Of a stretch of 14,703 nucleotides of DNA, positions 14,209 to 14,703 are shown piece by piece; the first letter of the stretch is position 1; every line of letters begins with the position of its first letter. The notes beneath the pieces are model-generated. The model worked only from the letters and a program-made list of their open reading frames with translations. It did no database searches and had not been told where the DNA came from. The stretch is from Syntrophomonadaceae bacterium (GTDB taxonomy: Bacteria; Bacillota; Dethiobacteria; DTU022), in the NCBI GenBank assembly GCA_003553895.1, contig PWFM01000150.1, positions 1 to 14,703 of the forward strand, in the 5' to 3' direction. A program made the position numbers and the translations under genes.

Positions 14209-14703
14209 TTACTCCGTCCGTCCCGTTATCAAACTATACATACCCCAGATTCCCGCCTCCGGTTCAAGCGCGGCGGGGGCAATTTCCAGGGATGTTGTTT
14301 GTACAGCCGGTTTTATAGCGTTATTATTGATATGCCGGGCTACCTTGTTTAAAAAGTCCGGCCTGTTGGCAGCTACTCCTCCCCCGATCACCAGGCATGA
14401 AGGATTTAACAAGGTAACCAGGTTGGATAAGCCAAGCCCGATACTTTGGGCCGCATGCTCAATGATTGATCGGGCGATGGCATTTCCCCGATCTGCCTGT
14501 TCAAAAACCCAGGCTGTGGAGATATGGCCGTTGTTAACTTCGTTTTCATCCCACATTTCCCTGGCGCTGACGGCCAGGGCGCTCCCTGAAGCCCAGGTTT
14601 CAAGGCAGTCCTCCCCACCGCATTTGCAGGGCCTGCCCCTGCCAAAAGCCTTGGTATGTCCGATTTCACCGGCAAAACCGTCGGCGCCGCGGTATAAACG
14701 TCC
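14209..14703 (-). CDS. ROK family sugar kinase (glucokinase-like), N-terminus cut by window edge
   Basis: C-terminal 164 residues of a ROK protein; the frame is open to the right edge. The ROK zinc signature is complete: GEIGHTK with the zinc-ligand His, then GRPCKCGGEDCLETWASG with three cysteines. Further on LNPSCLVIGGGVA is the second nucleotide-binding segment. ROK kinases phosphorylate glucose, N-acetylmannosamine or related sugars with ATP in the cytosol; others are repressors with an N-terminal helix-turn-helix, and the missing N-terminus prevents ruling that out. The intact cysteine cluster and LETWASG are typical of kinases. It shares a transcript with the DedA gene downstream. Confidence 0.9.
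   Translation of the reverse strand, partial: GRLYRGADGFAGEIGHTKAFGRGRPCKCGGEDCLETWASGSALAVSAREMWDENEVNNGHISTAWVFEQADRGNAIARSIIEHAAQSIGLGLSNLVTLLNPSCLVIGGGVAANRPDFLNKVARHINNNAIKPAVQTTSLEIAPAALEPEAGIWGMYSLITGRTE

Noticed and set aside
1..14703. CRISPR array, tRNA or rRNA genes, insertion sequence with terminal repeats
   Set aside because: No regularly spaced repeats, no tRNA-like cloverleaf sequence and no transposase were seen; the only mobile-type gene is the tyrosine recombinase.

Overview
The window reads as chromosome from an anaerobic Gram-positive bacterium, most likely a member of the Clostridia. The grounds are a T-box leucine leader, a Gram-positive type LexA (DinR) box, a mutS-mutL-miaA-hfq-hflX cluster joined to miaB, strong Shine-Dalgarno sites, frequent TTG starts (4 of the 12 starts visible) and a lone 2x[4Fe-4S] ferredoxin. 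A species cannot be named from the sequence alone.

Layout. (1) 1-601, minus: catalytic part of a tyrosine recombinase whose C-terminus lies off the window. (2) 602-1431: about 830 bases without a convincing gene. The first part is AT-rich, with two pairs of direct repeats, several dyads and divergent promoter-like sequences; then comes a purine-rich stretch with a doubtful 35-codon frame; the last part is a complete T-box leader with a CTC (Leu) specifier and an intrinsic terminator. (3) 1432-2985, plus: leuA. (4) 3008-3703, plus: lexA, behind a promoter whose -35 region overlaps a LexA box. (5) 12175 down to 3733, minus: a six-gene operon miaB-mutS-mutL-miaA-hfq-hflX, with overlaps or very short gaps at four of its five junctions, convergent with lexA. 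Its likely promoter is an extended -10 site immediately behind the terminator of the next operon. (6) 13401 down to 12298, minus: KorD-like ferredoxin plus alpha/beta hydrolase, with their own promoter and terminator. (7) 14703 down to 13479, minus: 3' part of a ROK sugar kinase, tightly coupled to a DedA membrane protein.

How the genes work together. The large operon combines both steps of tRNA A37 modification (MiaA prenylates, MiaB methylthiolates), mismatch repair (MutS and MutL), the RNA chaperone Hfq and the ribosome-splitting GTPase HflX. LexA, which faces it, is the SOS repressor and appears to control itself. leuA is tied to leucine supply by tRNA-Leu sensing at its T-box, and no other leucine or branched-chain genes follow it here.

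Most of the window is well-known housekeeping content and I do not see a clear new system. The points most worth a second look are a His in place of the last Glu of the MutL endonuclease motif, the repeats and dyads upstream of the short recombinase, the promoter packed against a terminator at 12170-12202, and the orphan KorD-like ferredoxin.
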